DNA of 64,000 nucleotides from Saccharopolyspora indica (GTDB lineage: Bacteria; Actinomycetota; Actinomycetes; Mycobacteriales; Pseudonocardiaceae), in assembly GCF_027853965.1 (NCBI RefSeq), contig NZ_JAQGLB010000001.1, positions 620,001 to 684,000 of the forward strand. Direction: 5' to 3'. This document shows, piece after piece, positions 35,039 to 43,663 of this stretch (positions are counted from its first letter, which is position 1; the number at the start of each line of letters is the position of its first letter). A program made the translations under genes and the position numbers. Under the pieces are notes generated by a model. The model saw only the letters and a list, made by a program, of their open reading frames with translations. It was not told the DNA's origin and made no database searches.

Positions 35039-36172
35039 ATGCCCGATGCCCACCGCGCCGAACCGCTGAAATTCGCCTACTGGGTGCCCAACGTCAGCGG
35101 TGGCCTGGTCACCAGCAAGATCGAACAGCGAACCGACTTCGGATTCGACTACAACCGGGAACTCGCCGTGCTCGCCGAGCGCAGCGGGTTCGAGTACGCG
35201 CTCAGCCAGGTCCGCTACGCCTCCAGCTACGGCGCCGCCCAGCAGCACGACCCGGCCGCGTTCAGCCTCGGGCTGCTGCTGGCCACCGAACGGCTGAAGC
35301 TGATCGTCGCCGCCCACCCGGGGCTGTGGCACCCGGCGGTCTTGGCCAAGTTCGGCATCACCGCCGACCTGCTGTCCCGGGGCCGCTTCGCGGCGAACAT
35401 CGTCAGCGGCTGGTTCAAGGACGAGTTCACCGGCCTCGGCGAACCCTGGCTCGAGCACGACGAGCGCTACCGCCGCACGGAGGAGTTCATCCGGGTGCTG
35501 CGCGGCCTGTGGACCCGGCCGGACTTCGACTTCAGCGGCGACTTCTACCGGATCCACGACTTCAGCCTGCGCCCGCAGCCGCACCCGGTGCCCGGCCGTG
35601 CGCACCCGGAGATCTTCCAGGGTGGCAACTCGACCGCCGCGCGACAGGTCGCCGGCCGGGTCTCCGACTGGTACTTCAGCAACGGCAAGGACTTCGATGG
35701 CTTCACCGAGCAGGTCGCCGACGTCCGGGCCACCGCAGCCGAGCACGGCCGCACCGTCCGGTTCGGCCTGAACGGCTTCCTGATCGCCCGCGAAACCGAG
35801 GCGCAGGCGCGCGGCGTGCTGCGCGAGATCGTCGACAAGGCCGACACCGAGGCGGTGGAGGGCTTCCGCGCCGCCGTGCGGCAGGCCGGAAAGTCCACTT
35901 CGGACGGAAAGGGCATGTGGGCGGACTCCGGGTTCGCCGACCTGGTGCAGTACAACGACGGATTCCGCACCGGGCTGATCGGCACGCCGGAGCAGATCGC
36001 GCGCCGCATCGTCGAGTACAAGAAGCGCGGCGCGGACCTGATCCTGCTCGGCTTCCTGCACTACCTGGAGGACGTCGAGCACTTCGGCCGCCACGTGCTG
36101 CCGATCGTCCGCGAACTCGAAGCCGAACTCGACCGCACCGGCGACCCGCTCGGTGCCGGAAACGCACGGTGA
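35039..36172 (+). CDS. sfnG: Dimethyl sulfone monooxygenase SfnG
   Basis: 377-residue LLM flavin monooxygenase. The start region FAYWVPNVSGGLVTSKIEQR is the SfnG hallmark, followed by RFAANIVSGWFKDEF, EIFQGGNSTAARQVA and GRTVRFGLNGFLIARET. SfnG converts dimethyl sulfone to methanesulfinate with FMNH2, feeding the sulfonate route. ATG 35039 has AGGAG six nt upstream; ATG 35033 would touch it. First gene of the operon sfnG-dszC-like-metQNI-like-dszA-like. Confidence 0.9.
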   Translation: MPDAHRAEPLKFAYWVPNVSGGLVTSKIEQRTDFGFDYNRELAVLAERSGFEYALSQVRYASSYGAAQQHDPAAFSLGLLLATERLKLIVAAHPGLWHPAVLAKFGITADLLSRGRFAANIVSGWFKDEFTGLGEPWLEHDERYRRTEEFIRVLRGLWTRPDFDFSGDFYRIHDFSLRPQPHPVPGRAHPEIFQGGNSTAARQVAGRVSDWYFSNGKDFDGFTEQVADVRATAAEHGRTVRFGLNGFLIARETEAQARGVLREIVDKADTEAVEGFRAAVRQAGKSTSDGKGMWADSGFADLVQYNDGFRTGLIGTPEQIARRIVEYKKRGADLILLGFLHYLEDVEHFGRHVLPIVRELEAELDRTGDPLGAGNAR

Positions 36173-36188
36173 CCGGAGGCGCACGACC

Positions 36189-37403
36189 ATGACCACGAGG
36201 AACTGGACCGACGCACGGCCCACCACCGCGGCGGAGTGGATCGAACGGGCCAAGGACGTCGCCGCCGTCCTGGCCACCGACGCCCTGGCCCGGGACCGGG
36301 CGAACAGCACGCCCTACGAGGAGGTGGCGCTGCTCAAAGACGCCGGGCTGGTGACGCTGCTCGGACCGCGGGAGCACGGCGGGGCCGGACAGAGCTGGGA
36401 GACGGCGTACCGGGTCGTCCGCGAGGTGGCCGGGGGAGACGGCTCGATCGGGCAGCTGCTCGGCTACCACTACCTGTGGGCCTGGGCGGCGCGGCTGGTC
36501 GGCACCACCGAGCAGATCGCCGCGGTCGAAGAGCTCTACACCGCGAGCAACCTCTTCTTCGGCGGGGCGGTCAACCCCCGCGACGACGACCTGGTCATCG
36601 CCGACGAAGGCGACCGGCTGGTCTTCCGCGGCCGGAAGTCCTTCTCCACCGGCGGCAAGGTCTCCGACCTGACGGTGCTGGAAGGCGTGCTGGAGGACGG
36701 CGGCGGGCACGTCTTCGCGATCGTCCCGTCCGGCCAGCAGGGCATCACATTCGGCGACGACTGGGACAACCTGGGCCAGCGGCTCACCGAATCCGGCAGC
36801 GTGCTGGTCGAGGACGTGCGGGTGCCGTGGACCTCGGCGGCGGGCTACGTGGACAAGGAGTTCCGCCCGCTGACCTACAACACGCTCAACGTGCCGACGA
36901 TCCAGCTGGTGTTCGCCAACTTCTACCTCGGCATCGCCCAGGCGGCGTTGCGGGCGGGCATCTCCTACACCGCCCAGCGTACCCGGCCCTGGCCCTACGG
37001 CGGGGACAACAAGGAGTCCGCGACCGAGGAGTTCTACGTCCTCGACGCCTTCGGCGACCTCCAGGCCAAGCTGTGGGCCGCCGAAGCGCTGATCGACAAG
37101 GCCGGTGCCGTGCTGTCCGGGCTGCTGCACGCCGAGCGGGAGTCGCTGACCGAGCGGCAGCGGGGCGAGGCCGCGGTGCTGATCGCGGCGGCCAAGCAGC
37201 GCATCATCGACACCGGTCTGGAGGTCAGCACCCGGATCTTCGAGGTCACCGGCGCGCGGGCCACCGCGAACTCGGTCGGCCTGGACATCTACTGGCGGAA
37301 CCTGCGCACGCACAGCCTGCACGATCCCGTCGCCTACAAGCGGGTGGAGGTCGGGCGCTACGCGCTGCTCGGCGAACTGCCCGAACCCACTTGGTACACC
37401 TGA
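36189..37403 (+). CDS. DszC/SfnB-like flavin-dependent monooxygenase
   Basis: 404 residues with the acyl-CoA dehydrogenase fold of DszC (dibenzothiophene S-monooxygenase) type flavin monooxygenases. Segments include LLGPREHGGAGQSWETAY, GDGSIGQLLGYHYLWAW, FRGRKSFSTGGKVSDLTV, DDWDNLGQRLTESGS and VGLDIYWRNLRTHSLHDP. The GYHYLWAW stretch is DszC-like. It probably oxidises a thioether or sulfoxide to a sulfone using reduced flavin. ATG 36189 has GGAGG upstream, 16 nt after sfnG. Confidence 0.83.
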   Translation: MTTRNWTDARPTTAAEWIERAKDVAAVLATDALARDRANSTPYEEVALLKDAGLVTLLGPREHGGAGQSWETAYRVVREVAGGDGSIGQLLGYHYLWAWAARLVGTTEQIAAVEELYTASNLFFGGAVNPRDDDLVIADEGDRLVFRGRKSFSTGGKVSDLTVLEGVLEDGGGHVFAIVPSGQQGITFGDDWDNLGQRLTESGSVLVEDVRVPWTSAAGYVDKEFRPLTYNTLNVPTIQLVFANFYLGIAQAALRAGISYTAQRTRPWPYGGDNKESATEEFYVLDAFGDLQAKLWAAEALIDKAGAVLSGLLHAERESLTERQRGEAAVLIAAAKQRIIDTGLEVSTRIFEVTGARATANSVGLDIYWRNLRTHSLHDPVAYKRVEVGRYALLGELPEPTWYT

Positions 37404-37424
37404 CCACCGAGGCGGGGGAGAGGT

Positions 37425-37466
37425 CGTGAGCGCGCAACCGGGCCCCACCCCGGTTGCGCGCTCACG
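37425..37466 (+). terminator. Strong in-operon hairpin
   Basis: Perfect 18-bp stem (37425-37442 with 37449-37466, CGTGAGCGCGCAACCGGG) and a 6-nt loop, no U-tract. It lies between the DszC-like and MetQ-like genes, so it may partly terminate or stabilise the upstream mRNA. Confidence 0.65.
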
Positions 37467-37501
37467 AACCGCACCTCCGCGACCAGCAGAAAGCGACCGC
37501 A

Positions 37502-38395
37502 GTGTCCACTTCGCACCACCCGTCCCGCCGCAACAAGCACTTCCTCGCCCTGATCGGCACCCTGGTGCTGGCCCTCGCCGGCTGCGGGCTGGCCGGCGGG
37601 GCCGCCTCCGACGAGCGCACCATCAGCATCATCGCCACCGACAGCCCGCCGTACCACGACCCGCTGGAGATCGCCCGCGACCAGCTCGAAGCCGAGGGCT
37701 GGCGGCTCGACGTCCGGTACGTGACCGACATCGTGCAGCCCAACCACGCGGTCAGCGCCGGGGAAGCCGACTTCAACTTCTTCCAGCACGGCGCGTACCT
37801 GCAGACCTTCAACCGCGACAACGGAACCGACGTGGTGCCGCTGTTCTACGCCGTCGGCTCGCCCGCGGGCGTGTACTCCACGCGCTACGACGACATCTCG
37901 CAGCTGCCCGACGGCGCCCGCATCGCGCTACCGGTGGACCCGGCGAACAACGGCCGCGCCCTGCACCTGCTGGCCGGCGCCGGGCGGCTGAAGCTGCGCG
38001 AGGGCGCGCAGGTGGTGACCACCAGCCAGCGCGACATCGTGGACAACCCGCATCGCTACTCCTTCGTGGAGGTCGACCAGCAGACGCTCACCCAGACGCT
38101 GCCGGACGTCGACGCCGGGTTCCTGTTCTCCCGGCAGGCGATCGAGATCGGGCTGGACGTGGAGGGCGCGGCCCTGCTGCGGGAGGAGGACCTCGACGCC
38201 GTCCCGTACCGGATCGTCGTCGGCGGTCGCCCGGACGAGGTGGGCTCGGCCAAGGCCCGTGCGCTGCAAGCAGCTCTGCAGAGCCCGCGGGTCCGCGACT
38301 TCTTCAAGCAGTTCTACGGCGAGTGGGCTCCGCTGCCGTGGGCCGAGGACCCGCAGGCCCAGCTCGGGCAGTGGTGGAAGGACGGCGGACGTTGA
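37502..38395 (+). CDS. MetQ/NlpA-family substrate-binding lipoprotein
   Basis: 297 residues. The signal peptide ends in lipobox LALAGC. The NlpA domain shows ISIIATDSPPYHDPLEIARD, DFNFFQHGAYLQTFN and IALPVDPANNGRALHLL. MetQ relatives bind methionine; in sulfone/sulfonate operons they probably bind another sulfur compound. GTG 37502 has only a weak ribosome site. Its stop overlaps the next start (TTGA). Confidence 0.86.
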   Translation: MSTSHHPSRRNKHFLALIGTLVLALAGCGLAGGAASDERTISIIATDSPPYHDPLEIARDQLEAEGWRLDVRYVTDIVQPNHAVSAGEADFNFFQHGAYLQTFNRDNGTDVVPLFYAVGSPAGVYSTRYDDISQLPDGARIALPVDPANNGRALHLLAGAGRLKLREGAQVVTTSQRDIVDNPHRYSFVEVDQQTLTQTLPDVDAGFLFSRQAIEIGLDVEGAALLREEDLDAVPYRIVVGGRPDEVGSAKARALQAALQSPRVRDFFKQFYGEWAPLPWAEDPQAQLGQWWKDGGR

Positions 38396-39162
38396 TCACC
38401 TTGCGCGGCGTCACCAAGCGCTTCACCGGCCCGGACGGCCCGCTGACCGCCGTCGACGACGTCGACCTGCACGTGCCGCGCGGATCGGTGCAGGGCATCA
38501 TCGGGTTCTCCGGGGCGGGCAAGTCGACGCTGATCCGCCTGATCAACCTCCTGGAGCGGCCGGACTCCGGCTCGGTGGCGGTCGACGGCACCGATCTGAC
38601 CACTGTGGATGACGTCGAGCTGCGCAGGCGGCGAGCCAAGATCGGCATGATCTTCCAGCACTTCAACCTGCTCGCCAACCTCACCGCGGCGCAGAACGTC
38701 GAGCTGGCCCTGCGCATCGCCGGAGTTGGCAAGGCGGCGCGCGCGGCGAGGGTGGCCGAAGCGCTGGCGGTGGTGGACCTCTCCGACAAGGCCGGTGCCT
38801 ACCCGGCGAAGCTCTCGGGCGGGCAGCAGCAGCGCGTAGCGATCGCCCGGGCGCTGGCCAACGAACCGTCGGTGCTGCTGTGCGACGAACCGACCAGCGC
38901 CGTCGACCCGCGCACCACGGTGTCGGTGCTGAGCTACCTCAAGGAGGTCAACGAGCGGCTCGGCATCACGATCGTGCTGGTCACCCACGAGATGAACGTG
39001 GTGCGCGCGATCGCCGACGACGTCGCGGTGATGGACGGCGGCAAGGTCGTCGAACACCTGCGGCTGGACGGCTCGCCGCTGCGGCCGGAGACCGAGATCG
39101 CCCAGTTCCTGATCGACGACCGCATCCGGCTGCGGAGCTTGGAGGAGACCCATGTCGGCTGA
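38392..39162 (+). CDS. MetN-like ABC transporter ATP-binding protein
   Basis: 256 residues: Walker [11 protein letters not shown]-loop IFQHFNLL, signature LSGGQQQR, Walker [14 protein letters not shown], switch histidine in VTHEMNVV. It lacks the C-terminal ACT-like (NIL) domain that lets methionine inhibit MetN, ending at residue 256. That suggests no methionine feedback. TTG 38392 overlaps the MetQ-like stop. Confidence 0.9.
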   Translation: MITLRGVTKRFTGPDGPLTAVDDVDLHVPRGSVQGIIGFSGAGKSTLIRLINLLERPDSGSVAVDGTDLTTVDDVELRRRRAKIGMIFQHFNLLANLTAAQNVELALRIAGVGKAARAARVAEALAVVDLSDKAGAYPAKLSGGQQQRVAIARALANEPSVLLCDEPTSAVDPRTTVSVLSYLKEVNERLGITIVLVTHEMNVVRAIADDVAVMDGGKVVEHLRLDGSPLRPETEIAQFLIDDRIRLRSLEETHVG

Positions 39163-39820
39163 GCGCATCCTCGCGGCGCTCCCGGAGATGGCCGAGGCGC
39201 TGGGCGAGACCGGGATCATGCTGCTGATCACGGTACCGATCGCGGTGCTGTCCGCGGTGCCGATCGGAGTGCTGCTGTGGTCGAGCGGGCCTGGCGGACC
39301 GAGCCCGTCACCGCGGCTGCACCAGGTGCTCAACGCGGTGGTGAACCTCGTCCGCTCGTTCCCCTTCCTCATCCTGCTGATCGCGATGATCCCGATCACC
39401 CGGCTGATCGTGGGCACCAGCGTCGGCACCCTCGCGGTGACCGTGCCGCTGTGCGTCAACGCCGTCGCCTACCTGTCGCGGTTCGTCGAGCAGAACCTGC
39501 TGCAGGTCAGCCCCGGCGTGATCGAGGCGGCGCAGGCGATGGGCGCGTCGAGGCTGCGCACCATCTGGAGCGTGCTGCTGGTCGAGGCGCGGCCGGGGCT
39601 GGCGGGCTCGATCACCATCATGGTGGTCAGCTTCATCTCCTACTCGGCGATCGCGGGCCTGGTCGGCGGCGGGGGCATCGGCGACTTCGCCATCCGGCAC
39701 GGCTACTACCGCTACGAGACGGGCGTGATGGTGGTGGCGGTGCTGGTGATGATCGCGCTGGTGCAACTGGTCCAGCTGGCCGGGAACCTGACCGTGCGAC
39801 GACTGGACAAGCGGCTGTGA
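39152..39820 (+). CDS. MetI-like ABC transporter permease
   Basis: 222 residues with five or six membrane helices and the coupling motif EAAQAMGASRLRTIWSVLL. SFPFLILLIAMIPITRLIVG and the end SAIAGLVGGGGIGDFAIRHGYYRYE are typical of MetI. Its start overlaps the ATPase gene by 11 nt, and its stop overlaps the next gene (GTGA), so the transporter and DszA-like enzyme are made together. Confidence 0.92.
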   Translation: MSAERILAALPEMAEALGETGIMLLITVPIAVLSAVPIGVLLWSSGPGGPSPSPRLHQVLNAVVNLVRSFPFLILLIAMIPITRLIVGTSVGTLAVTVPLCVNAVAYLSRFVEQNLLQVSPGVIEAAQAMGASRLRTIWSVLLVEARPGLAGSITIMVVSFISYSAIAGLVGGGGIGDFAIRHGYYRYETGVMVVAVLVMIALVQLVQLAGNLTVRRLDKRL

Positions 39821-41193
39821 GCGCCCGGAAGCGGCTGCGGCTGAGCGCTTTCGTCATGGCCACCACCTCGCACATCCTGGAAGGCCAGTGGCGGCACCCG
39901 CAGGCCCAGCAGCACCGCTTCGACGAGCTGTCGCTGTGGACCGACCTCGCCCGGCAGCTGGAGGCGGCCCGCTTCGACGCGATCTTCTTCGCCGACGTCG
40001 TAGGGCTCTACGGAAACTACCGCGGCAACTGGGACATCTTCGCCACCGAGGGCCTGCAGATCCCCTCGCACGACCCGTCGGTGATGATCTCCGCGCTCGG
40101 CGCGGTGACCGAGCACCTGGGCCTGGCCTGGACCAGCTCGGTGATCCAGGAGCACCCGTTCACCTTCGCCCGGCGCGCCGCCACGCTCGACCACCTCACC
40201 GGCGGCCGGACGGGCTGGAACATCGTCACCTCGGCGCTGGAGAACGCCCACCGCAACTTCGGCCTGCCCGGCCTGACCCCGCACGACGAGCGCTACCGGT
40301 GGGCCGACGAGTACGTCGAGGTGGTCTACAAGCTGCTGGAGGGCAGCTGGGAGGACGACGCGCTGCGGCGGGACAAGGCCGCCGGGGTGCACGCCGATCC
40401 GGCGAAGATCCACAAGATCCACCACCGCGGCGAGCGGTACTCGGTGGAGGGCCCGCACCTGGTGGCGCCGTCGGCGCAGCGCACCCCGGTGCTGTTCCAG
40501 GCGGGCACCTCTCCTGCCGGGATGGCGTTCGCGGCGCGCAACGCCGAAGCGGTGTTCATGTTCGCCGGTTCGCCGGGAAGCGCGCGCAAGATCACCACGA
40601 CCGTCCGCGCGCAGGCCGCCGATCACGGCCGCCGTCCGGAGGACGTGCTGTTCTTCGCGGGGCTGTCCTTCGTGGTCGGCAGCACCGAAGCCGAGGCCCG
40701 GCGGCGCAAGGCCGACTTCGACGAGTACCTCTCGGTGGACGGCCTCGCCGCGCACATGCTCGGCGGAATGGGCGTGGACCTCGGCGACGCGCCGGTGGAC
40801 ACCCCGCTGAAGGACCTGCGCGTCGAGGGCGGCCGCGGCGTGCTGCAGGCCGTCATCGACTCCGTGCCGGGCGGCAACCCGACCATCGAGGACATGGTGC
40901 GCTACCGCGCGGAGCGGATGCGGCTGGTCGGCACGCCGGAGCGGATCGCCGACGAGCTGGAGCGCTGGCAGGAAGCAGGCATCGACGGGATCAACATCAT
41001 CAACCACGTCATCCCGGGCAGCTACGCGGAGGTGATCGACGGCCTGCTGCCCGAACTCCGCCGCCGAGGCCTGGCGCAGACCGACTACACCCCGGGCACC
41101 TTCCGCGAGAAGCTGTACGCCGACGGCCCCCGCCTGAACCCGCGCCACCCGGCCGCCTCCTACCGCGCAGCCTTCCGCGACGCAGAGCGCTGA
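39817..41193 (+). CDS. DszA/NtaA-family flavin-dependent monooxygenase
   Basis: 458-residue LLM protein of the NtaA/SnaA/DszA (sulfone/nitrilotriacetate) class. Characteristic: FFADVVGLYGNYRGNWDIF, GRTGWNIVTSALENAHRNFG, DERYRWADEYVEVVYKLLEGSW, VLFQAGTSPAGMAFAARNAEAVF. DszA-type enzymes cleave C-S bonds of cyclic or aryl sulfones. With the DszC-like gene in the same operon it could complete sulfide-to-sulfinate steps; the actual substrate is unknown. GTG 39817 overlaps the permease stop. Confidence 0.87.
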   Translation: MSARKRLRLSAFVMATTSHILEGQWRHPQAQQHRFDELSLWTDLARQLEAARFDAIFFADVVGLYGNYRGNWDIFATEGLQIPSHDPSVMISALGAVTEHLGLAWTSSVIQEHPFTFARRAATLDHLTGGRTGWNIVTSALENAHRNFGLPGLTPHDERYRWADEYVEVVYKLLEGSWEDDALRRDKAAGVHADPAKIHKIHHRGERYSVEGPHLVAPSAQRTPVLFQAGTSPAGMAFAARNAEAVFMFAGSPGSARKITTTVRAQAADHGRRPEDVLFFAGLSFVVGSTEAEARRRKADFDEYLSVDGLAAHMLGGMGVDLGDAPVDTPLKDLRVEGGRGVLQAVIDSVPGGNPTIEDMVRYRAERMRLVGTPERIADELERWQEAGIDGINIINHVIPGSYAEVIDGLLPELRRRGLAQTDYTPGTFREKLYADGPRLNPRHPAASYRAAFRDAER

Positions 41194-41245
41194 AACCTCA
41201 CCACACGTCGTGCGGAGAGCGCGAACGGCTCGGTTTTCGCTGTGG

Positions 41246-41278
41246 AGGCCCGTGAGCGTTTTGGGGTGCTATAGAAAC
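41246..41278 (+). repeat. Left arm of 33-bp inverted repeat
   Basis: Contains CCCGTGAGCGTTTTGGGG and TGCTATAGAAAC. It pairs with the reverse complement of 44335-44367 with one mismatch and two single-base indels. It resembles half of the palindromic repeat at 22114-22167. Confidence 0.8.
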
Positions 41279-41320
41279 TGGTCGCACCACTGTTTTCTAG
41301 CGGCTTTGCTGTTCTGGCGG

Positions 41321-41767
41321 TTAGGGCGAGCTTGTGGTCTCCCTCTGCAAGGGAGGGGCTGTGTCCTCACCCCATCGACCTGGCGAATTCCGATCAGGCA
41401 AGGCAGCGTTGACTGCGTCGAGCCAGAGGTGCATTCGGTCGTGTGCGCGGGCGAAGTCTTGGTAGAGGCTGTGGCCTCGGCGCAGGATGGCGAGGTTGCT
41501 GGCTGCGTTGTGGGCGATGTGGTCGTGGTCGGCGATGTGGCCTCGTCCGTCTCTGGGGTCGATGAAGTGGACGGGTGCGCGTCGGGCGTGTCTGTTCATC
41601 ATCGTGGCGATCCAGGCGCACGCTTCTTCCGGTGTTCGCAGAATGCGGTCGGGGATTCGGATCAGTCGGAGGGCTCGGCATGGCGGCGATCGCATCGCAT
41701 CGCGGGTGAAGGCGATGTAGGTGTGCCAGTGGACGCCTCGGCAATGTTGCTGGTTCTGGCTGGTCAT
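41321..41767 (-). CDS. Uncharacterised 148-residue protein
   Basis: Starts at ATG 41767 with GAGGAG upstream. The sequence is rich in His, Arg and Cys and includes HWHTYIAFTRDAMRS, a middle stretch HIADHDHIAHNAASNLAILR and HSLYQDFARAHDRMHLW. I do not recognise a family. It has no signal peptide or membrane segment. Codons are less GC3-biased than those of the sulfur genes. It reads away from the small CxxC protein's side of the island on the same strand and may share its promoter. Confidence 0.6.
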   Translation of the reverse strand: MTSQNQQHCRGVHWHTYIAFTRDAMRSPPCRALRLIRIPDRILRTPEEACAWIATMMNRHARRAPVHFIDPRDGRGHIADHDHIAHNAASNLAILRRGHSLYQDFARAHDRMHLWLDAVNAALPDRNSPGRWGEDTAPPLQRETTSSP

Positions 41768-41919
41768 GGTGGATCTCCTCGTGGTGCAAGGTGATCGTTT
41801 TCTTGGTCGGATGGTCGTGGTGGCTGGCCTGTCGGTGCGTTACGGGGGTTCGCACCGACAGGCCATCCCTTCGCTGCCGGTGTCCGGGGAGGGGGCTCAG
41901 CGGCAGCGAGTATGAGGGG

Positions 41920-42144
41920 CTATTCCTTGAGCTCTTTCAGCAGTGCATTGCAGTCCTGGCAGGTGGGTGCGCGTATCCAGTCCACTTCGGATGGAGTAGC
42001 CAGGGCGTACGTGTCGCCGCAGAAGGAGTCATCGGCCGGGCCTTTGTCCAGTCGGCTACCGGCGAACGCGTGGCGGACCAAGCCGTAGTCGCTGGTCTCG
42101 TCTGGCACGGGCAGCCAGAAGTAGCGCAGCTCAATCTGGGGCAT
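41920..42144 (-). CDS. Small CxxC-containing protein (74 residues)
   Basis: ATG 42144 with AGGAG five nt upstream. The sequence runs MPQIELRYFWLPVPDETS, GLVRHAF, SFCGDTYAL and PTCQDCNALLKEL. The three Cys plus His could form a small zinc site. Homologous-looking peptides occur beside HTH regulators in actinomycetes, by recollection only. Function unknown. Divergent from the HTH/PLD-like gene at 42427. Confidence 0.68.
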   Translation of the reverse strand: MPQIELRYFWLPVPDETSDYGLVRHAFAGSRLDKGPADDSFCGDTYALATPSEVDWIRAPTCQDCNALLKELKE

Positions 42145-42380
42145 GGACACTCCTGTCGTCTGTGTGAGGTCGGTGCACCTAGGGGAGGGGTGGGGCCGGT
42201 TCGTTTTGGTGGCCGGAACCGGACCCACCTGTCCGCCGCGCGCCTCGCGGATGCAGCTGGCAGGCTCGGGAATCTGTCCTGATCTGCATTGCACGACAAC
42301 AAGTTCACCGCAGCGCAAAGGACGTTCCCAGGGCTTCGGCGGGTCGCTTGCAGACGTCCTGCGCGGTCGCTAGCGTCCGC

Positions 42381-42410
42381 AAAACGTCCGAACTCGTACC
42401 GAAAACGTCC
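42381..42410 (+). promoter_or_regulatory. Two AAAACGTCC direct repeats
   Basis: Identical 9-mers at 42381-42389 and 42402-42410, start-to-start 21 bp, i.e. two helical turns, just upstream of the HTH gene. An inverted relative, GGACGTT, lies near 42322. Candidate operator for autoregulation. Confidence 0.4.
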
Positions 42411-42426
42411 CTTCCCGGGGTGCCCA

Positions 42427-43173
42427 ATGCCGAACGAACGCCTACAGTCCGCGATCCGGGCAGCGGGCCTGACCATCGACGATCTGGCTCGGGAGCTCCG
42501 CGTCGACCCGAAAACCGCGGGGCGATGGGTCACGGTTGATGGCCGTGTCCCCCACCCCGGCAACCGCCGGGACATCTCGAATCTCGTCGGAGTCGATGAG
42601 GTTCACCTCTGGCCATCATTGGCCGAGAATCTGCACGTCAAGCCGAACACCGACACCGAGCTGGTGCACCTGTACCCGTCCCGGTCGTCGATCCCGTTCA
42701 CGCTGTGGACCGAGCTGATCGCCAGCGTCAAGGAGCAGATGGACGTCCTCGTGTTCTCCGGGCAGTTCCTGGTGGAGCAGCACGACATCCTCCCCGTCGT
42801 GCGCCAGAAGGCCGCCGAGGGCGTGAGATTCCGGTTCGCGGTCGGCGACGAGACTTCGACCGCGGTGACGCAGAGGGCGATGGAAGAAGGCACGACCGGC
42901 GGCCTCCAAGGGCGGATCCAGATGATGCGGCGCTACCTCGCCGAGGTGGCTGACCTCTCGAATGTCGAGGTCAGAACGCACGGGACGATCCTGTACAACT
43001 CGCTCTACCGGTTCGACGACAACCTGCTGGTGAACGGTCATGTGTTCGGAGGGCTCGCCGGTCAGAATCCCGTGCTGCATCTCCGCCAGCTCCCCGGTGG
43101 CCTCATGTGGAAGAACTACGTGCGCTCGTTCGACCACGCCTGGAAGCAAGCTCGACCAGAACTGTCCGACTGA
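42427..43173 (+). CDS. HTH regulator with PLD-like C-terminal domain
   Basis: 248 residues. Residues 1-50 form a helix-turn-helix of XRE type (AAGLTIDDLARELRVDPKT). Residues about 90-245 resemble a phospholipase-D-like half (ASVKEQMDVLVFSGQFLVEQ, EGVRFRFAVGDETS, DDNLLVNGHVFGGLAG) but lack an HxKxxxxD motif, so it is probably a sensing rather than catalytic domain. From memory this fits the actinobacterial XRE plus DUF5919 arrangement. It is followed after 13 nt by a Nudix gene, so the two form an operon. Confidence 0.72.
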   Translation: MPNERLQSAIRAAGLTIDDLARELRVDPKTAGRWVTVDGRVPHPGNRRDISNLVGVDEVHLWPSLAENLHVKPNTDTELVHLYPSRSSIPFTLWTELIASVKEQMDVLVFSGQFLVEQHDILPVVRQKAAEGVRFRFAVGDETSTAVTQRAMEEGTTGGLQGRIQMMRRYLAEVADLSNVEVRTHGTILYNSLYRFDDNLLVNGHVFGGLAGQNPVLHLRQLPGGLMWKNYVRSFDHAWKQARPELSD

Positions 43174-43186
43174 GGAGGGGCGCCCC

Positions 43187-43663
43187 GTGGCCCGCATCGA
43201 CTACTTCAACGACCCCAGTGCTCCGCCCGCGAATTCCGTGGTGCCATCGGTGACCGCAGCGATCCGGAACGGCGCTGGAGACGTGCTCCTCATTCACAAG
43301 GTCGACAACGACCTCTGGGCACTACCCGGCGGTGGGCACGACGTCGGCGAGTGCCTCACCGACACCGTCGTCCGGGAAGTTCAGGAAGAAACCGGGCTTG
43401 ACGTCGAGGTCGTCCGCCTGGTCGGAACGTACACCAACCCCGCGCACGTCATGGCCTACGACGATGGGGAAGTCCGGCAGCAGTTCTCGCTCTGCTTCGA
43501 ATGCCGCTGGATCGGCGGCGAACCCCGCGAGGACGGAAGCGAAACGAAAGAGGTCCGCTGGGTCGCCCCGGCGGACCTCGACGGCCTCAACATCCACCCG
43601 TCGATGCGCTTGCGCATCGACCACGCGCTCGATTCGGCTCGAACCAGTCCCTACCTCGGCTGA
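43187..43663 (+). CDS. Nudix hydrolase
   Basis: 158 residues. The Nudix box is complete: GGGHDVGE followed by REVQEETGLDV, giving GX5EX7REUXEEXGU. It hydrolyses a nucleoside-diphosphate-linked compound; the substrate cannot be read. GTG 43187 has GAGGAGGGG upstream. It overlaps the convergent HD gene by 13 nt at the 3' ends. Confidence 0.9.
   Translation: MARIDYFNDPSAPPANSVVPSVTAAIRNGAGDVLLIHKVDNDLWALPGGGHDVGECLTDTVVREVQEETGLDVEVVRLVGTYTNPAHVMAYDDGEVRQQFSLCFECRWIGGEPREDGSETKEVRWVAPADLDGLNIHPSMRLRIDHALDSARTSPYLG

Noticed and set aside
41394..41855. 153-residue His/Arg/Pro-rich minus-strand ORF
   Set aside because: Frame-shifted shadow of the 148-residue gene, which has the ribosome site.
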